NCBI GenBank assembly: GCA_020055645.1
Contig: CM034548.1
Coordinates: 9,734,001-9,798,000 of the forward strand
DNA: 64,000 bases
DNA from: Tomocerus qinae
Lineage: Eukaryota > Arthropoda > Collembola > Entomobryomorpha > Tomoceridae
Direction: 5' to 3'
This document shows, one piece after another, positions 33,232 to 46,530 of the stretch. The notes beneath the pieces are model-generated. The model saw only the letters and a program-made list of their open reading frames with translations, had not been told where the DNA came from and made no database searches. The position numbers and the translations under genes are program-made. The stretch's first letter is position 1, and the number at the start of each line of letters is the position of its first letter.

Positions 33232-33549
33232 TGGGTGGATGGAGGGAATAGCTCATGTCTAGTTAATCTTCCATCCCGTTTCTTCTCGCATGTCTTGATG
33301 CATCTACACCATTTGCATATTTCCGGATAAGGAAAATACGGGCAATGAAAAAGTATTGTGTTAAGGAGATGTGGCAGTAGATTAGACATTCCTATATACT
33401 ATTGAGATTTAACAATTGTAAAACAGTCGCAATTAGAATTCCAACTATTTCGGTATTCTCCTCGAGTTTTTATTGTTCATTCACTTGGGAGTTGGCCCTA
33501 CAAGGAGCCGCAAAACTTATCAGCATTTCATTCAATGTACAGATGATTT

Positions 33550-34090
33550 GATGAATACTTATGGCCTTTTCCTTTATTTTCATGACACAAATTCATCGAA
33601 TCTTTTCTCACAACTCTCTCCGCTCGTCTTCCTTCACATTTTAACTTACACCCTGTTGATCATTGACAGATACCTACGTAAAAGCATTCTATTAGGTACT
33701 CTCTCTCTCTCTCCTCTATACAACTTTTACACTAACAAACTCTGTTTTATGCAGGAAAACATCTAAAATAGGACTATGCTTCACTATAATAAAAGTTTCC
33801 CACTGTCACTATGTTTTCTCAACTTCTCGTTGCATTTATTCTATCAGAATCAACTTTGCTTGTACTGACATTATTTTATTCCAACCAACTTCCACTTTCT
33901 GCTACCTTATTCTTAGAATCCTTTTTCATTCTCTGTATGCACAAAAGAAGGGATGCTTTCCTGGAATCGATTTTCCCTTCCTTTAAAATCTACTTTAGTT
34001 CCCCCAGCTATACTACTAATTCCAAAAACATTCAAAACACAAGAAATATACCTAATGCTACTAAAACACTCTTTTATTTTAATGTCAATT
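33550..34090 (-). other. C-skewed (G-depleted) block with CT run
   Basis: G-poor plus strand with a (CT)n run at 33698-33712. Several overlapping frames of 79-97 codons on both strands are attributed to low G content. No splice-supported exon was seen. Confidence 0.45.
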
Positions 34091-37000
34091 AACAGTAATA
34101 ATATCATTTCGAATCCTTGGAATAATGTGTATTTATTTAATGTCAATTTGCAGTACACAGAATTGTACTTAAATCGTTTCGAGTGCTGTTAGATGTAGAA
34201 GCGAACTTTCTCAACTTTTATTGTTGTACATTTGTGGTACATAGGAGGCAGAGACTGAAAGCATGCCTGAAGAACTTGAGAACCATGCATTTTGAACACG
34301 CATAGCTTTATGGTGAAGTCTGCCTGGTCTGCTGGTGCTCTGTATCTCTCCTGATGTTCAAAATGGTTTCTGTACAAAATCACTCCCTCGTGTGTACTAA
34401 TCGTTTCATTTATTCATGAAAGGCATGAAACTACTGGAATAAATGTAACGCAGTTGAATACCACCGAAGCACATCACATATAGACTCGACATGCGAAAAT
34501 CTAGAGGTGTAAATCAATAACTGGATACATATTATTGACTGCACGCAATTTATTCTTGGAGACATCTCCAACTTTTCTCTATTTTCATTTCTCTTTTATT
34601 TATTTCATGTTCCTGAGAATGTTTCGCACTGTGCATATTCATGCTGAATTTCTCCTGTTTCCCTCTTCCATCACTGCACCGTATACAATGTAATTATTCT
34701 TGGAAATGTGAAGCCATGAACCAAAATAATCCCATTACTGCATTCAAAAGGATTACGAATTATGATTATCACGTATAGTTGAATAACTAACACTCTATAT
34801 CCCTATTGTCATTTATACTGTTCAACCTACACTATAAATAGGGTTAACCTAACCTTCAGCTGCTGGATGGGAAACTAAATAAGTCAATTAGAAAGAGTAA
34901 ATGCGAAACGCTCTGTGCTTTCCAAGCCTAGATTTGCCTTCATGGGTCTTCCATTTGCGCTACATAATACATAATACAACACAGAGTCGACAGAGATACA
35001 TTTTAAACCATAGTAGTACCGTGCGTATTTACAGGAAAGGATTAACGATTGTTCATTCATTACCAGCTGTCTATAGTACATATATCTGTTATACTATAAT
35101 ATCCCTTGCTATAAAAAAATTTGGTGGCCAATTTAACCTCGTTTATGAACAGCACTTAAGAATTGCTTCCCGGCGAATATTTATTACCATTTTAAATGCC
35201 ATCCATGTACTAAATGCAATATTTTTCATGGTGTGAACGGGGAAAATTAAAAAAACTATCACGAATGACGACCACAGTAATAGGCTTTAGTGTATTTGTT
35301 GATTGCCGTACAGGATTTTGAGTAAAACTATTTTAGATAAATCTAAGTGTCGTTTATGGCATCTAAAATTTAACTGAGGCGATTATGTGGGATAATAAAG
35401 GCTTCAAAACTATAAATGTAATGTACCAAATTTATCGGCCAAAAGAAATATCTATCTTTTTATTGTATGGAAATATTCCTACTTATGCTAAAAGAATAAA
35501 AAGCTAGTTTTTTTTACATTTTTATCTCTGTTTGTTCACTTGGTGATTTGACTGTACTTATGGAGGTTGACTTTTCCAATTTCAATAATGTAATCTTAAT
35601 GATATTTGCTCAGAATACTATTACTAATAGATGATACTTATGGTCTGGTTTATTAGGAGAATATTTTTTATCATTTATCGTCCAACTTTGAGAAAAAATA
35701 CTTTCGATTATTAAAATAGTTGCAATCCTAATATTAGTATTGTTAAATGAAGTGGTAGTAGTATATCAACTTGTGGTACATCCGCTGTTTACAATTATTT
35801 GACGTCTTCTCATTTCCCAAACCCATCAAGTGCTTTGTATTAATTCATGATGGATCGCTAGGCTAAGTCGAAGCTCATCATTTTGAGATTATTTAACTAT
35901 TTAATTTACTTCAAGTGCTGGTTAATTCCCACAACCTCAATGAACGTTGGGATGAAACTTACGGCATTCATCAAAGGTTGAAATAAGCATTGGTATCTTT
36001 TCTGTGAAGTAGATCTCTCCTCTGGCAAACAAGCTAATATTACCATATTACTTGCCTCTAGACGTATAAGCAATTTGTCTGCTTTTTAATATACTGTCCA
36101 GTAACATTTGCTGTGGTGTTTATATCGTGTATATTTATTTTTTATTTAAAAGTGATGCTACTAACATTAGCAAAAATAAATGTTTCAAACTTTTTAATCA
36201 TTTAATTTACTATACTGTGCAATATGAACATCGCAAATATAGGACTGAATAGAATGACAAATTCCAAAATCAATGGAATCACAATGCATTGCGGTTTATC
36301 TTTTCCTTTGAAATATTCCAGAGAGCTATGTGACTGAGCGTGTGATTATGTATAAACGTCAGAATGAGGAGATAGTTAAATGCACTGCATCCGTGCGGAG
36401 TGCGTGTGGCAATGGACGGGAAGCTCACTCCTACGCGTTTCTGCACAAAGCAGAGTGTAGAAAATTGAATAATATAGCTTGGTATACAAGTAACAAGATT
36501 TGATGCTACTATCAGTAGGAGTATAATAAACTACTATAACACCATAATTACCTTGTTGCGATGCGGTTCATATTAAATTTAATTAATCTAGTCCCAAAGG
36601 CTCGGGAAAATTAGATACGCATACCAAAATTTTTATTACATCCATTTCTCTTCTCTCTATTCCTTGTCAGTTTCATTAATTGAAATGAGTAAAAAAGGGG
36701 TCATTGCTTGTAGGGGAGTTCTTTTGATGCTACAGTTCTAATTGTACTATATGGATAAATTGTATATACCACATACACATCACTATTTTTATTTTTTCAT
36801 GTCTGCGGTATACTGGAGTTGTGTTTTCTTTCGCTAATGAGCAATATAGCAAGTCTAACCTAGTAAACTGCAACTTACCTACCTACCAAAATATTCTCTA
36901 AATCGGTTGGCAATTTATATAGACCTATGTTACATTTTATATAGGGTTTACTACATGTAAAATACCGAGATTATACTACGAAATATTAATTTGTATTGAG

Positions 37001-37154
37001 CCAAGAGGTTTTTTAAAGTTTGGCTTACTGAATTCGCAAAAAAGTTAATATTTTAAAAGGGAAAGTAACAGTAAAAGTTAAAACTATGCGTCGGGATATA
37101 ATTTAGATCCAGTTTTGTATGTAAAAACTAGACCTAGTAGTTGACAGAGCTGTA
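34091..37154. other. Long AT-rich unique stretch, nothing recognised
   Basis: About 3 kb of AT-rich, strand-balanced sequence without repeats shared inside the window. A 111-codon plus-strand frame at 34901 lacks splice sites and start context and overlaps a minus-strand frame. No RNA gene signature was found. Confidence 0.4.
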
Positions 37155-37281
37155 TTTTTCGGGTGGGGAGGACCCCGAAATTTTTGCGAATTTTTTGCGT
37201 TTTGAGACAAGAAATTCTTTATTTTTTTTTGATTTCGGGAGGGGGGTCACGCAGTCCAATACCCCCCTCGCTGCGGCCCTG
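37155..37281. mobile_element. G/C-run-rich segment, probable transposon end
   Basis: An abrupt GC-rich patch contains TTTTCGGGTGGGGAGGACCC, a poly-T/G stretch and then TTTCGGGAGGGGGGTCACGC with ACCCCCCTCGCTGCGGCCCT. Two diverged copies of TTTCGGGaGGGG lie about 75 bp apart. Runs of C followed by a CTGCGGCCCTG-like end are common at the termini of degraded transposons in invertebrate genomes. The class cannot be told from a single copy. Confidence 0.35.
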
Positions 37282-39471
37282 TAAAGAGTTTAACCTGTAG
37301 AATGGGTGTTTTAGAAGGAAGGAGATAGTCTAAGAGTGGAAACTTTCGCTCTACCTCACGGTAGAGAGTAAACATTATTAATGACTCGACTGCTATGCCT
37401 CGTTCCCCTTGGCTAATAGTTTACTCCAATTTCAACGTTCTTTTATGAGTAAAAAAGTGAGTTTGTTGGAGTTGAGTCTGCACCTTGTCGAAATGCACAG
37501 CGAAGTGAGTGTCAAGTGTGGCATCAGTAACGCTGTAACGGTTATCAGCGGTAGTGAAACAATTGGTTTGACTCTTTTGTTGTTTATTCACTTCAGCTGG
37601 AAAACAAATACATAGATTATTGCCAACACGGACGGAGACGGAACTCAGATACTTAGGCAGTTACAAGTGACAGCTAGTCGTAAGTTTTTTATTGCAGACA
37701 ACAAAGTATGACTGCACTGCGTGGCTAGCGAAGCAAAATATTACGCTGTCATATTACTTGTTCTGCACTATGTAGTGTCTTTTATAGCAGTCAGTTAAGC
37801 TAAATATATCTATAGAGAAGACGGTAAATGTACATAATCTGTGACCAAGAAAAGATCAATGTTTAACATCCTAAAAGTGACTTTTTGGTTACTTTACTAC
37901 TGACATCTTCCATGTTGTGTTCTTGTTTATTGATTTTCTCCACGGAGAACAAGTATATTGTGTTCTTTTTTTGCCAAAGAATCCAATGAGGTTATATTTG
38001 GACGGATATCATAACTTTTCATGAAAGTTGTAAATTGTATAGTAAATAGGAACTACAATAGGTTGATTGGGTCCAATTTGGAGAAGGATCTATAGCGTCC
38101 ACGTAAAACTTCGGGACGAGACGGGGGTTTGACAAATTACGTTTAAAATAGCCCCAACTTAATGTTTACTTACTTAGCGTCATATGATACGTGATTTTAC
38201 GGATCTTAGTATTCAAATAGGTATAATGTGTCGAAATATACTTACGTAGTATTGCATATTAGTGAGGACAAATATAATAATAATGGAGGGAGCTGTGTAT
38301 TTATTGGCCACATTTGTTAGTTTGTTTAGTCTGTCCACGCAATGTATTAAGTAAGCTCTGTTTAGAGTGCAATAATTCCAGCTCGGCAGTTTTGAGTAAA
38401 GTAGGAAAGAATTTTGTGGGCTTAGTTGTGAAGCAATTTCCCTGGTCTCACTATAATGGTACAAGTTATATGTTTAAATAATAGGGAAATCAGAAAAACT
38501 ATTGCTCAGAATAAGTACACTGCACTGATGATAGGCTGTTTCTTATGGTTATCCGTCCCTTGCTCTGAATTTTGTGTATGGGTTCAGTTGGAATAGAATG
38601 GACGCTAGAAAAAAACCATAATCGTAGCATTCCTTAATGAACTGTATAATTTTGTCATTAAGTCTTTATCTGTGTGTCCCAATGTGACTATAACTATAAC
38701 TAGATTATGATTACCACAGTGTTTCTGAGTTTTGCCGTAGACACCGTAAAATAAAGGAATAAGTTCACGAGAATTATTGCGACCAGACAGAGTAAAAAAG
38801 GACAAGTAAGCAAGAAAGTATAGTTTCGGTGTGAGTCTGTTGTGAGTGCGTAACTGTGATGGGGATGTGATACAATATCTACGAGGCAATATAACCCGAG
38901 TAAAAGACGTACTATAATCATCGTAGAAAGGGTGTATTAGTAGTATGTCTAGAAAAGCGGGATGATTAAAGTAGGTAGGTAGCCTTTTTTAGGTAGACAA
39001 CTTCGTTTCGTGAGTCCATCAACTTAAATTGAATAAGTCCTTCTGTGTGGCGAATTATCACATTTGTTTTGGATTAGACTCTTTCAATGACTCGACTTGA
39101 GCGGTTTTGTCACTATTCACTATCCTCTTTCCAAGAATTTTTCCAGCTTTGTTTGCGCTACCCTTATCAACGACAAATCAGACTATATATTATACTTACA
39201 GAGTAGATATATCTTGTAAACAAGTGGTTCTCTCTTCTACTCTAAATAATGTACTGCTTATAGTAATGTGTCTTTGTTTCTGTTTATATATACGTATCTA
39301 TCCTTACAGGAAATGGTATCACTTGTTTACTACACTTGAGTATATACTAGGGATAAGTAAGTAGCAGTGCGTGGAAAGACCAAATTAGATTGTTAATTTT
39401 AAAAACTGCTAAGAGATTTGAAGCGTCCTTTCTGGTGTGAGAGGAGAAAGCCGTCTGGCGTTTTATTTCAG
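37282..39471. other. Mostly AT-rich unique sequence
   Basis: A 68-codon plus-strand frame at 37409 with mixed composition has no splice support. A second small GC patch (ACTTCGGGACGAGACGGGGG, near 38107) resembles transposon-end sequence but has no partner. Otherwise nothing recognised. Confidence 0.35.
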
Positions 39472-39729
39472 AATTTTCAGTGTAGGATAGAAACCGGATC
39501 CGGAATGCTACTCTACTGGCAGTTCAGTACAGACTCGTCTATTTCTCCTACCAACTCAAGAATTCTCACTAGTCAACCAAGTGAAAGCGTATCTCGCTCT
39601 CCTCGTTGGGAGTCTCTTTCGTTCCGGATTATTCCGATACACTTTTACATAGTCAATGTACACTACTGCAGCAACGGATTCTTAGACAACGTATTATTAT
39701 TATACTTATATGGACTTTCCTTCTACTAG
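39472..39729 (+). CDS. Possible exon, Ser-rich, unknown product
   Basis: An acceptor GTTTTATTTCAG (39471) enters a frame open for 85 codons. Segments are CRIETGSGMLLYWQFSTDSS, ISPTNSRILTSQPSESVSRS and PRWESLSFRIIP. After that the peptide becomes hydrophobic and less convincing, so a donor may lie before 39640, but no strong one is visible. An alternative acceptor (TTTTCAG, 39480) is in the same frame. No family is recognised. Confidence 0.2.
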   Translation, partial: NFQCRIETGSGMLLYWQFSTDSSISPTNSRILTSQPSESVSRSPRWESLSFRIIPIHFYIVNVHYCSNGFLDNVLLLYLYGLSFY

Positions 39730-42019
39730 CCTTTCTACTGTCTCCAAGGTAGGCAGCTGCAGTTACATTTTTACTACTCTCAAGCGGAAGCTGGATTTCT
39801 CCTCCTGATATTACTCACGACTGAATGTTGGCAGTTCTATGTATTCCGTAAATCTTTCCAATGCAATCGCTACAAATGATTTTTCATTGTCGTCTCGCGT
39901 CGTGTCGTATATCTCGAAATATTTAACCTTGCTTTCTCTTTGCCTGGCGACAAAACTCAGGAATCAAACTCGGAAATTGCAAATTTGGTAAATAGCAAAT
40001 GTCGATAAGTATATATTATGTCCTCCTCTGAATCCAACGTGATAGTAATAGTTGAGACTACTTGTGACTAAGTAACGTTTCAACTACTAAAGACATGGCA
40101 GCAGAGTAGTGCAACCCAAATCTTTATCTCAGACCGAGAATCCAAGTAATAGTTCGCGATAGAGTGCTTTTTAGTTGACATACTTAAATGTAGTTTGAAA
40201 ACTTGGATGGCTCTTACTTATTGTGAGCTGATGTCTCTGCATATCTATACAAAGTCAAGCGGATGGGAAATAAAGTGTCTAACTTCTATGAAATGGCTAC
40301 CTATAGTATACAGTATGTGGGATTGCCTGCAACTGCAAGTCATGAATCCAGATTCCTATGGTGCAATTCAGTTTTAGCGAAAGTGGAATGCTAGAAAATG
40401 GGAAACAAGGGGCTTCTAAAAAGAAAGCATATCTATTCTTTGAGACTCATCGTGTTTTGGTTTCTCCTAGCCTTGATTAGCATAATGGGAAAACTTTCTT
40501 ATCCTTTTACAGGGTGTTTGAAATGTAATTGCTACATTCACAGGGCAATCATATTTAGAAATGCATCTTGCAAACGCCCATGCTATTTACTTCCTTACAT
40601 TTTAGCTGCTTACTAAACAAAGACTTTCTATCACACTTAAGCGAAGTAGTTCCAATTTTTATAAAATTATTTTAACCTTAAATATATAAGTAGTGTTGCC
40701 AGCAATTACAAAATGTTTTTCAACTAAATGTTTTGATAGATGCCTTATTTTATCTGATAACAAGATAAAAAATATTGTTTCCGAAATTTAAATCGTTTAA
40801 ACTGTAATGTAAAAATAATCTGTGAAGGCAACTTATTTTATAACACTGAAAAGTGAAAGTTTTGTACATTAATCTCTAATCCATATTATATATTTAGTTG
40901 ATAGCTAGATTTAACAAATTTTTTATCGGGGTATCCTTGTAGTGCATTAATTTTAAAGTTGGCTTTGAAAATTGATCACTCAATAACCAACAGAAGGAGC
41001 TAGTAAAATTCTTGGTTCTGTATAATCGACCAATGTTTTGCAAATACCCTGTATTAATATGGAAAAGACAAAGACAGAAGTGCTTTGAAGTCTCACGCAC
41101 TCCTTTCAGTCAATACAAAGATACAGAGTTAGGGTTGAATGAATGAGAATGGAATTGAGACTCCTTCCATTCACATAAGTTTATACTTTACCCAACAAAA
41201 TATTTTCTTTCTGTCTTCTCTCGGCAGTCCTTTAAGTCAAAATGTGGGAATCTAATTGGACAGCGTAAAGCAACTCTTGACATCTATCTCCGATTTTCAT
41301 ATAATATATCCTTACCTTAATTTTTTTAGACAGTTTCCAGCAACTTTCGCTATTTTTTATTGTACAGCTATCTGTATTACGATGAATGATAAGATGGGCC
41401 AGAATAACTAATTTTTACTTGATGTTAGAATTTAAAGAAAAGTTCCTAAGACACTCGCCAGAATTCCCAGAATTCTTTTCTGGCTACGGGTTTATAAAGA
41501 ACTACATCTATTACAAGAAAGATAAACTTGCTTGTATTTTCCTGTTATTCTGTGTCCATGTCTTATTAATTCAGAAACAATTAAATGCTAAAATTACGCA
41601 TTGAAATTATTCAGGTACTTCTCAGATTGCATGTTGCTTATTAACCGAAAAGGTCGGAAAGGGAAATAAAATATGGCTGTGGGATTGTCATTTGTATTTC
41701 TTTTGTGTTTTTATTGCTATTTAGGTATCTATGAACATTTACAAACAAGGATATAATATTTAGGCTAAGTATCGCTGTAAGTTTCGTACTGTTGTTAATT
41801 AAATTTCTAATTTGTCGTGAATGACAGTTTTAAGGTTTCCTGTTTCTCATCTTTTGTTTAAAGTCCTTGTGCATAACTCCATTAAGATTGAATGCTTCAT
41901 TTTCACAGTGCTAATCTAATCGTTACTTATGCTAATATTTTTGATTTAGTCCTACGTTTTAAATATGTAGGTGGTAGTATTACTGTAATAATATTGTTAG
42001 TGCACTAAAATGCCAAAAA
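39730..42019. other. AT-rich unique sequence with isolated open frames
   Basis: Frames at 40195-40377 (WMALTYCELMSL) and 41386-41604 (LEFKEKFLRHSPEFPEFFSG) have protein-like composition but no usable pair of splice sites, so they are not called. No repeats were recognised. Confidence 0.35.
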
Positions 42020-42760
42020 CGGTTGGTTGCTAACAATATAATTTACATAATAGTTGTAGGACAATGCATGCATAAAATGCATAATTTGGAGTTAGGACAA
42101 GAATTTGATGGGATAATGGTAGGTATGACTTTTGTGTGTAGCGTGTATATAATGCTGGGCATAAATGTGGATGGAATAGTAAGGGAAAGGGTGAGAAGTG
42201 TAAGTTATGTAGTGAAATCAAAGTTTGCTGTGACATCTCGTAAAATTGATGATGGTTGCAGTCAGAGTCCTTGTAAAAAGTTAATGTAGACAAAACAAAA
42301 GGCTCATAATTATGAGATTGTCGCCTGATCTTTTTCACGAGTAATTAGGCTCGGCACTGTTCCACTTTGTTTTAATGATGTAAAATAATCTTTTGTTTAT
42401 CGAAATATCACACTTGGGTCTTTTCTCTTTGTCCCCCTCCTCGTTCCATCTCTCGTTTGTTCTCATATCCTGTTTCATTTCTATTCCAAGTAGTGAAATT
42501 TACTGTCTCCGCTCCGTTCTCTTATTATTTGTAATCTCCAGACTATATTTTGTCTCAGCTTTTCTCCTCCTTTGTCTTCCAACATGCACAGGGAGCACGT
42601 AAGCCTCTGTACTTGACGTCTTTGCTTCATATCTATGTACTCTTCCAATTTCCCTACTCATTTACTCTTTTCTTTGTGACTTTCTACCTTTGTTATTTTT
42701 CTCAAGGAAATCTCATGTTCATTAACAGCTCAACTTACGTTCAATAAGCATCTAGGCCAC
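42020..42760. other. G-skewed then C-skewed block pair
   Basis: 42020-42290 is C-poor and 42400-42760 is G-poor on the plus strand. Both carry frames up to 102 codons that are explained by rare TAG/TGA on the G-poor strand. The order G then C matches most other adjacent pairs in the window. Confidence 0.5.
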
Positions 42761-43079
42761 TTAACCCACTAGTAAATAGGGAAGTATCATAGATACTGCT
42801 TATCTAGTAGTAAGAGTCTGACCATGTGTATATAGAGTGGAGAGGATCTACTATTTACATGCAGATAGTTAGGTAAGAAACCCCAGAAAAGAGATAAGAA
42901 AGAAAGTTGCGTCATAAGAAGGACTGCTATTTGTAGATAGAGAGCAAGAAAAGAAAAGGTGTGACGAGGGCTGGCCATAGGGAGAGAAATCCTACATATA
43001 CTTTCTCGGCGATTCCTATAGCTTAGTGCTTAAATATTGGCTAGGAAGTCAAAAAGAAAAAATGCGGGTATTTGGTTAG

Positions 43080-43247
43080 CTTTGTTCGTTTCTGTTGGTA
43101 GACACGGTTGGTCGCAGATGGAGTCGTCGTAGTCCTAGTAGATTCTACGAGAGAAAGTTGCGGAGAAAGCAAAGTGACGTAACTGAGCCACTCGTACAGT
43201 TGGCAGTTCTATCCTTTAGTCCTCCCTTCAAACGTGTGTGTATGTGT
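43080..43247 (+). CDS. Possible internal exon, Arg/Ser-rich, unknown product
   Basis: An acceptor-like GTATTTGGTTAG (43079) precedes 56 open codons that include LLVDTVGRRWSRRSPSRFYE and RKLRRKQSDVTEPLVQLAVL, ending in a GTGTGTATGTGTGTAAGG stretch. The latter offers two donors: GTATGT after 43239 and GTAAGG after 43247, the second leaving exactly 56 codons. The basic RS-containing segment could be a nuclear-localisation or RS-like region, which is inference only. No family is recognised. Confidence 0.24.
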
Positions 43248-43585
43248 GTAAGGTTGTACAAATTCATAGTACATTTCTGAAGTATGTTTCCGTTGCATAT
43301 GTAGCTAGCCATCTGGGTAGACTCTCTTTCTCCCTTCATATACATTTATATAGTCTTTGTCGACTGATTGTGAGAAATTGAGAGGAGGAAAGTGAAGTGA
43401 GTGGTGGATTCGAGTGTGAACTAGTGCGGTATCCTAGGGTTTTCTTTTCTCTGCTAAATGTATATCTCTCTACTTAGTGCTAATATAAGTCACACACATT
43501 TGTAATGGGTACCTATGTTTCTAGTTTTGCAATACAAATAGTGTATGTATGTACATTGCATGCAAAACGTAATGTGTCTGCCTAA

Positions 43586-44069
43586 GTGTACTCTGTATAC
43601 TGGAACTTAACTGGCACTTGCTCACAGGAGTGTTTCTCTTTTTCTGTTGTATTAGATAGTTGTCGTATGAGGGGAGACCAGAAGGCACCTACCTACTCTA
43701 CTCTACTACGTACTCTAGTACTACCCGTAGTATGTATGTTGGTATGTTATGTTGTGCATGGAGCAAAAATTGTCTGCCGTCACAAGCCATGTATTTTTGC
43801 ATTTACAATCCCTTGAGACTGCGACACAAGCTGGACCGTTTGAAATCTCCTTAAAATCTAAAAGCTCAGGCAAAAAGTTGCCATCAACTCACTCACTTTC
43901 ACTGGCATTGCTCATGTTGATAGTGATTCGTAGTTGCAAAGGCTCCACCACTCACTCACTCACTCTGAAGAATGTTGCAGTCCTCTATTTCCGTATATAT
44001 TATGCTCTTTTTCAACATATCATCGAGTTACATCAAGCAGGGATACCAAATTCCGCTAGGACGACATAG
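43586..44069 (+). other. Overlapping open frames, unresolved
   Basis: Three overlapping plus-strand frames of 64-106 codons occupy this stretch in different phases. The 106-codon one (from 43749) contains SLETATQAGPFEISLKSKSS and ends LHQAGIPNSARTT. A tandem cactcactcact run lies within it. They cannot all be real and none has clear splice sites. Confidence 0.2.
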
Positions 44070-44520
44070 AACAAGCGATCATTAAAAATTTACACCCTCT
44101 GGTCTTGAAGCTCTCATATTTTCCAGAGAATCTTTTCTCCCTTCTTTCACTCAAACTTTTAGTCTCTGCTTCTACTTGAACAGAGCAACTCTGTAATGGC
44201 ATAGCGAGATTCTGTCCTAGATCAAAGAATAATATACGGACTTCAACCCACGACTAAAAGTAGAGCAATGGGTCCATATGGGAAAATTGTTAATGCTCAT
44301 GCCTCTTCCTCCAACTTCCCTATCTCCAATCTAACAATAACTCTACCAACAGTTCTTTCTTTCTATTGTTGTACACTTATTACTACTTTCTTAACAACTC
44401 TGTAATATATCTCATTCATGTACCTAAACATGCATGCATCATCACTTACGCATATCACTACTCCCCGTTATCTAATCCTCGATATATCTCTAATGATATT
44501 CTTAAGCAGCACAAGGTGCA
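44070..44520 (-). other. C-skewed (G-depleted) block
   Basis: G-poor plus strand (cctcttcctccaacttccc). No gene recognised. From 44521 to 45160 the sequence is AT-rich and unremarkable. Confidence 0.5.
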
Positions 44521-45372
44521 AAAAAAGATGCACAAAATGACTTGAAGCACAAACCCTTGTAGTAGAGTAATCATGACAGTGCATTAGTGTAATTACTGTT
44601 TTATATATAGACACTGTAGACTCCCTAGCTGAGAGTTTGCAAAGAATCCCTATTTTTAAACTTCAAACAACTTGTTTGTGTGAATTTTCTTTGATTGCTC
44701 AGTTGAGTCTTTCTTTGTAAATTCTGTTTACAGTGTTAAATTTGAAATTATAATTAAAAAACGTAATTGGTGCGTAAATCTACTTTCCAGAAATAAATCA
44801 TTTGGTTTTGTTAGGTCACTTACAGTTGTCTGTAGAATTTCAAATGCTTTTGGACTTTTTATTTGATCTAAAAAGTAAATTTACAGAAAAAGGTTTTGTG
44901 AAATAAAATAATGGTGGAGCAAAAACAAAATATTGTCAAAAATATGAAATAGGTCAATGAGATAAAATTGTAGCAATAAAAATGAGATATAACTACTTCC
45001 AATTCATAGGAGGCATGAATTGCTTAGCTTTGTAGATGCTAAAAGTTGGAATCAAACTAGTCATGTGTTCATCAATAGTGTTGAAGTATATATTAGTTTT
45101 AGAAATTTAAATATTGTCTGAATTTCGGACCATAATAACATTTAACGTATAATATTAGATAGAGCCTTAATGGTAAGACGATGTTTGTGTAAGTATGGGC
45201 ATTAGGTAAGACAATGCATATAGAATAGGTAGATTCATGTGTTAAGTAATGTTTTTTTGCAGGTGAAGAAAATGTTTTATTTGTGAGTGTTGTTGAGTGG
45301 GGAGAAGAATCGTTTTATTCATAGCTGGTAGTGGATGGTGTTGGAGGTTTAGATTGGATTGAGCAGTTTCAC

Positions 45373-45476
45373 CCTTGCCTCTTTCATTTCACCATTGTAA
45401 ATGGAATAGGTAAATGCAGAACTGCGTTCTATAGGGAAAGTAGTCGAGCCATACTGCGGAATTTCTGGAGTAGTGT
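45373..45476 (-). CDS. Possible internal exon after a strong acceptor
   Basis: On the minus strand TTGATACTTTCACAACTGCAG is a good acceptor ending at 45477. The frame used by the longest ORF reads TTPEIPQYGSTTFPIERSSA and FTYSIYNGEMKEAR up to a donor-like AAGG|GTGAAA. A second frame, which would be in phase with the candidate exon at 46085-46247, is also open (HYSRNSAVWLDYFPYRTQFC). The two-frame ambiguity lowers confidence. The segment sits where a G-type block gives way to a C-type block. Confidence 0.2.
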
Positions 45477-45659
45477 CTGCAGTTGTGAAAGTATCAATGA
45501 TTAATTGCGGCGACGGTAGAATACATAAGGTGTAAAGCTGGAGTGTGAATAGCTTTTGTGGCTGAATTGAGACGATGGGAGTACGTAGGGCTCGCTGGAG
45601 TAGTATGAAGGACCGCATGCTCTTTGATTACTTGAGGGGGCTCAGGCCACCGTTGGGAC

Positions 45660-46530
45660 TACCTATCAAGTCGTTGACAACCTCGCATATACCACGACTA
45701 CTTTCTTCAGCAACCATACTCTAGATTTCCTCTCCTTCAACTTTATATAGCAACAACTGAGCTGAGTCCTCCTCCTCCCGCAGTTCTTCTATGTATATCA
45801 CACTCATGTCAACCACCACGTCCTACTACCTCTATTACTTATATTACTATAGTATGAAATGTAGCAACTTTAGCTATACGACATCCCACTATGTAGTACA
45901 GTGCCTGTCTTCCCTTAGAACTTTATAACTCTTGGTGGTGAAAGTGTAACTAAATAGTAGTAGAGCAACATTCTACTTTCTATAAGGAGTGTGAGGAGCA
46001 GGTAGGGTGATAATAGAAGAGATGAAAGGTAAGAATAGTAGCAGACGCTACTCTGCCAGATATGGTCTATATAGCAGATCTCACCGCATGCAGTTTTTTA
46101 TTTGGACCGGTAGCTGAGCCATAAGTAGTAGAAGCCAGCAAGAGTCAGCATGCACCACCTGATGAACATTGGTTATCCCTAACCTCCGGTGCGACCAAGA
46201 TATATGAACTATCAACCTGTCCCCGTTCTCTGAATAGACATCATATACTATAGTCTACCTACAACTTCTCGTCACAAAGAGTATCTCTCGCACTAAAAAC
46301 TTTTTATTCCCACTCAGTTCATAGCTCACATTCTAAGTAAGTACCCATCCAGTACGTATCTTCCTCATCATGATTACACCTGTCACCCACCAAGTGAAAG
46401 CATGAACATAATAAGAGAAGATGTATCTATAAATGCATTTATTCATAATGTCTGAACTGAATACATGAAACACTATCTACGCCTTCCTTCTTACCTACCG
46501 CACTACATTATATTTGGCGACACACTATTG
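45660..46530 (-). other. C-skewed block around a balanced island
   Basis: Most of the interval is G-poor on the plus strand (cctcctcctcccgcag, ctatattactatag), with many TAC/CTA triplets. The balanced, GC-richer island 46070-46260 inside it holds a candidate exon. Confidence 0.4.
46085..46247 (-). CDS. Possible internal exon ending at a GTGAGA donor
   Basis: The minus strand is open for 54 codons and runs exactly into ATGCG|GTGAGA, a strong donor (46084-46083). Segments are YDVYSENGDRLIVHISWSHR and RLGITNVHQVVHADSCWLLL, ending MAQLPVQIKNCMR. The upstream acceptor is weak (GACTATAG). Its end phase matches one reading of the candidate exon at 45373-45476, 600 bp downstream on the same strand, which would make a two-exon fragment ending in a stop. 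The local G+C rise and mixed composition support coding, but no family is recognised. Confidence 0.24.

Noticed and set aside
40195-41604. Frames at 40195-40377 and 41386-41604
   Set aside because: Mixed-composition peptides but no usable start or acceptor/donor pair.
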